DNA of 64,000 bases from Endocalyx cinctus (lineage: Eukaryota; Ascomycota; Sordariomycetes; Amphisphaeriales; Apiosporaceae): the NCBI GenBank assembly GCA_001600455.1, contig BCKC01000011.1, forward strand, positions 461,835 to 525,834. The letters run 5' to 3'. Below, in pieces: positions 61,251-64,000 of this stretch. The notes beneath the pieces are model-generated. The model was not told where the DNA came from and did not search any database. It saw nothing but the letters and a program-made list of their open reading frames with translations. Each line of letters opens with the position of its first letter. Position 1 is the stretch's first letter. A program made the translations under genes and the position numbers.

Positions 61251-61876
61251 ATGTTTCCCACCCTAACGAGGCGGCTCGCCAACGCGGGGCGCGCATTAGC
61301 CAACACGGCGGCCCCGAAACTCGAGTACGCCGGCGGCGCGAAGAAGAGGACGTTCTTCGAAATATACGGCAGCGGCTTGTACAAGCGGAAGAAGGAGTGG
61401 CCGCCGGACTTCTCGAAGCTGTCGGAGAAGGAGAAGTTCCGGTTCGAGAGGCGGTATAAGCGCAGGGTAGCGCTTGCGACGGCGAGGCCGGGGTGGGATC
61501 GGTGGATGAGGGTGGCCCAGCTGAGTACCGTGACGTGTGAGTCTTTCATTACCCCCCGGACTTTACTTTATCCTCTATCGTTGCGCTTTTGATAATTCGT
61601 AACCGATTGTCATTTTTTTTCTAATTGGTTAATTTTAGTCGTGGCTTTCTACGCTGTTCTATTTATGGATTGGAAAGCAGATCCTCAACCTTTCCAAGGG
61701 GTACGTATTCTCTCCCCCGCGAACAAATCCGTTGATCTATAGTAAATATCTAACCTGTCTTATGACTACCGATATAGGTGCGGGATGCATTTTGGCGCGG
61801 GCTAGACACCTTCTCTCCGAGCAAGCGAATCGAACGAAGACAACCGAATTCGACGTTAAACTCGGATCAGAATTGA
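61251..61876 (+). CDS. Small conserved fungal protein, probably mitochondrial inner-membrane
   Basis: Three exons, 61251-61536, 61639-61700 and 61778-61876, give 148 residues. The N-terminus MFPTLTRRLANAGRALANTA is an Arg/Ala-rich amphipathic presequence. The core reads FFEIYGSGLYKRKKEWPPDF, SKLSEKEKFRFERRYKRR and ARPGWDRWMRVAQLSTVT, joined to FVAFYAVLFMDWKADPQPFQG (one membrane helix) and VRDAFWRGLDTFSP. A charged domain followed by one helix and a short tail looks like a small respiratory-chain assembly or ribosome-associated factor, but I cannot name it. The start at 61251 is preferred over an upstream in-frame ATG at 61143. Confidence 0.75.
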
Positions 61877-62165
61877 GCTTGAACGTGTATATAACATAAC
61901 ATATAGAATTATATGATACTGCATGGAATGGAGTTTAGGGGACGGGGCTTTTTGTTTTATCTTACGAAGCGATACCAACCATGTATGCTATATTAAAGAG
62001 AAAAAAAAAATATCACACTCAACACAGTCAAGTCTATATATTCAAATTTGTGTGCGTGTCGTGAATGATCATTTAAACCTTCACCGTTAAAACGCCTGAA
62101 AACGCCGTTTCATGCTTTTTATGATTCCGTCATCTCGGCTCGGCTCGATTCAGGATGGGATTTAT

Positions 62166-62855
62166 CTATCGACCAGGCCATACAAAGTTCCCACCCATGC
62201 CCAGACCGGCACCCAAGGCCGAAGAGCGAGACTCGTTGACGGGTCTCTTAGCAACGGTACCCTGAGATTTTACGCTCGAGACGATACGGTTACGATCCGT
62301 TTCGATGACAACACCGCCCACGATCATCTCGCTCAAGGTAGAATGTAAGGTCTCAAAGTTAAAGATGAGGTCAAGCTCGCAAACATTCTCGAACAGCATA
62401 TCCAGCGCCTCGACGTAGACCTGTATCAGATCCAGCAGAGCCAAGGGGGATTCGGTCGAGGTCGAAATAATGATGAAGTATAGGGTGGCGTAGTTGCGGT
62501 ACGTGACGAGGGAAGGGACGTCATTGTGCTGCTCTTCCGAGTTGGACTGCGAGGTGCCGGAAGCGGCGAGGAGAGGCGGTAAAGGTAAGAAGTTGCAGGC
62601 GCCGTTCGGTCGGTTCGACACCAACGTGAAGATTTCGGAAATCAGACGTTGTTGAATGCTGGTGTCCTATACACGTGAGGCTATGTCGTTAGCGAGTCAT
62701 CCTCTTTTTTTTTTAGATGAAACATGCATTCCGATCGTCATCTTGGGAATACGGCGTATTTCTCGTACGGCGTATCATAAACGTACTAATTGTGTATAGA
62801 ATTTGGTCAATCGCGGCTGACCTTGGCCATTGAAGACCAGAACTGCATTGATCAT
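62166..62855 (-). CDS. APS3: AP-3 complex sigma subunit (APS3)
   Basis: Exons 62855-62787 (23 codons, MINAVLVFNGQGQPRLTKFY then TQL) and 62666-62166 give 189 residues. The second exon opens DTSIQQRLISEIFTLVSNRP and contains YATLYFIIISTSTESPLALLDLIQVYVEALDMLFENVCELDLIFNF, the longin-type small-chain core. The C-terminal extension MIVGGVVIETDRNRIVSSVK is typical of AP-3 sigma rather than AP-1 or AP-2. AP-3 carries cargo from Golgi/endosome to the vacuole, and its vesicles depend on HOPS, whose VPS11 is encoded at 5.8 kb. An insert of about 20 residues (LLAASGTSQSNSEEQHND) sits early in the core. The gene is convergent with the small mitochondrial protein gene. Confidence 0.93.
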
Positions 62856-63506
62856 ATTGTCGGCATTTAGTTTATGGTGGGTTGAAACGTGTGACGCATG
62901 AAATGTAACAACGAATTCTTTTTCTTTTTTCTGCTTTTCGTTCGCTGCAGTATCTTGCAGTATTACAGTCTTGGATGATGGGTATACAAGTAAATATATG
63001 CGACGTAGTGGAGGTCGTATAGAAAATGTGGACTGAAAAGAGATGCCGGTGGGGGGGCTGAGTTGAACCAAGCCCACCTGGCGGAATGACGATAACTTTT
63101 TTTTTGTCCCTTAATTATTCTACAGCGTATTAAATGCGTTTATTTTTTTTGGTCAGAATCAGATCTAAGAATCTTACTTACATAATGCACGGATCTTAGC
63201 AAATTATCGCAAACCCCGACAGACCGTTTCTTTCCTTCTCAGCCCCCCAGCCCCCCTGCCCCCTTACCCCCTCTGCCCCTATAGCCTATAACCTATAGGC
63301 CTTTTTTAGTGGTACCTAAGTACGCTAGCGCTGACCTATTGTAAGTAGTACTTATGTCCATTCCCCCACCCACCTTTCGTACCTTTCTTTCTTCTCCTTT
63401 CCCTCATCATCAAAACCAAGTAAACAATCGACAACCTTCCTACGGGAGCATTGACAATTGCTTAAAAATTGTCGCCCTTTCTTCCCGTCACGACGCCGTT
63501 CAGTAG
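62856..63506. other. Divergent intergenic at right side
   Basis: Spacer with a C-rich tract at about 63240-63280 (CCCCCAGCCCCC type) and CT tracts near 63380-63410. It holds the APS3 promoter and probably that of the gene at the right edge. Confidence 0.45.
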
Positions 63507-64000
63507 AGGAACGGCGCCTATACGATTACCTTAGAGTTTTCCGCTAGTTCTTCCCCGGCCTCGAGAGGAGGCCACCCCAGCATTTCAAAATGCAGTATTC
63601 GGCTACCACGACAACCTTCACCCCAAGACGGGTCCTATTTCCTTTCATCCCAGTATCTCTGGGAAAGGGATTCGACCCAACCTAACGACCTCATCCACTG
63701 GGAGGGTTCCGCCGCCCCCTTCTTGACGGCTTGTCCGGAGCTGTTATCGTCGGGGCCTACGACAATCTTGCAGGCGAAACCCTTCCAGCCCAACGGCGGT
63801 GATGTCGGGTTACTAAACAACATCACCTCCAACAACGATGAGGACTGGTTCGGTAGTGGGAGTGGTAGCGTTGGGAGTAGCGATAGCGGCAGTAGGCATA
63901 GCCCCGTCGGCGTCGAAGGAGATTTTGCACTTTTTGGAGGAGACGATTGGCCTATTTCGAACCTGGGTGTCCCGCAACACGGCACTCCCATCCTCGGAAC
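63507..64000 (+). CDS. Partial unidentified gene running off the right edge
   Basis: A frame without stop runs from 63507 to the window end, reading for example SQYLWERDSTQPNDLIHWEG, AAPFLTACPELLSSGPTTIL, NEDWFGSGSGS-type low complexity (NNDEDWFGSGSGSVGSSDSG) and DDWPISNLGVPQHGTPILG. It has no in-frame ATG. The only well-placed start, CAAAATGC at 63590, is in another frame and could join it through a short intron (donor GTATCT near 63648, CTAAC, acceptor GAG near 63706), or an upstream exon is spliced in. The product is Ser/Gly/Asp-rich and disordered, perhaps the N-terminus of a regulator. I do not recognise it. Confidence 0.45.

Overview
The window is nuclear DNA of a filamentous ascomycete (Pezizomycotina, most likely Sordariomycetes). 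Signs are short introns of about 50-130 bp with GTRNGT-type donors, 0.3-2.7 kb spacers rich in homopolymer and CT tracts, and gene families limited to fungi (DUF3433, URC4/DUF1688, YAG7-like, fungal HOOK). No prokaryotic, phage or clearly viral gene was seen. Exon joins were worked out by hand from splice signals, reading phase and family motifs. Names rest on recognised motifs, not on a search.

Layout. Positions 0.3-10.8 kb hold an unknown basic low-complexity protein (-), the mismatch-repair/meiotic nuclease subunit MLH3 (+), the HOPS/CORVET RING subunit VPS11 (+) and a mitochondrial lipoate-protein ligase (-). A possible decayed or unannotated small gene lies at 11.4-11.8 kb. Positions 12.1-28.1 kb hold a POF1-type nucleotidyltransferase (-), APC10/DOC1 (-, with an in-frame TAG in its N-terminal extension), an M1 aminopeptidase (+), a YAG7-like RGG protein (-), a four-exon CENP-W kinetochore histone-fold gene whose exons are too short to stand out (-), a SWIM zinc-finger protein resembling Sws1/Shu2 (+) and proteasome subunit RPN8 (-).

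Positions 28.8-32.6 kb look accessory. A trypsin-fold protein with a His/Asp/Ser triad and a protein with one C-terminal membrane anchor are divergently transcribed about 0.5 kb apart. Both belong to families I know only as uncharacterised fungal proteins, and this pair is the best candidate here for an undescribed system. Next come adenylate kinase (+) and a HOOK dynein adaptor (-) that appears able to make two different C-termini by splicing or intron retention.

Positions 43-64 kb are more sparsely filled: an AYR1-like short-chain dehydrogenase broken by one TAG, a second short-chain dehydrogenase (-), an uncertain small ORF, URC4 of uracil catabolism (+), two unrecognised membrane proteins, a 1273-residue DUF3433 membrane protein (+), a small probable mitochondrial membrane protein (+), the AP-3 sigma subunit (-) and the start of an unidentified gene running off the right edge (+).

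The genes do not form one pathway. VPS11 and AP-3 sigma both serve vacuolar/endosomal traffic and HOOK moves endosomes. MLH3 and the Sws1-like protein both belong to recombination. APC10, RPN8 and CENP-W serve cell-cycle proteolysis and segregation. This looks like ordinary dispersal of housekeeping genes, interrupted by the 29-33 kb pair.
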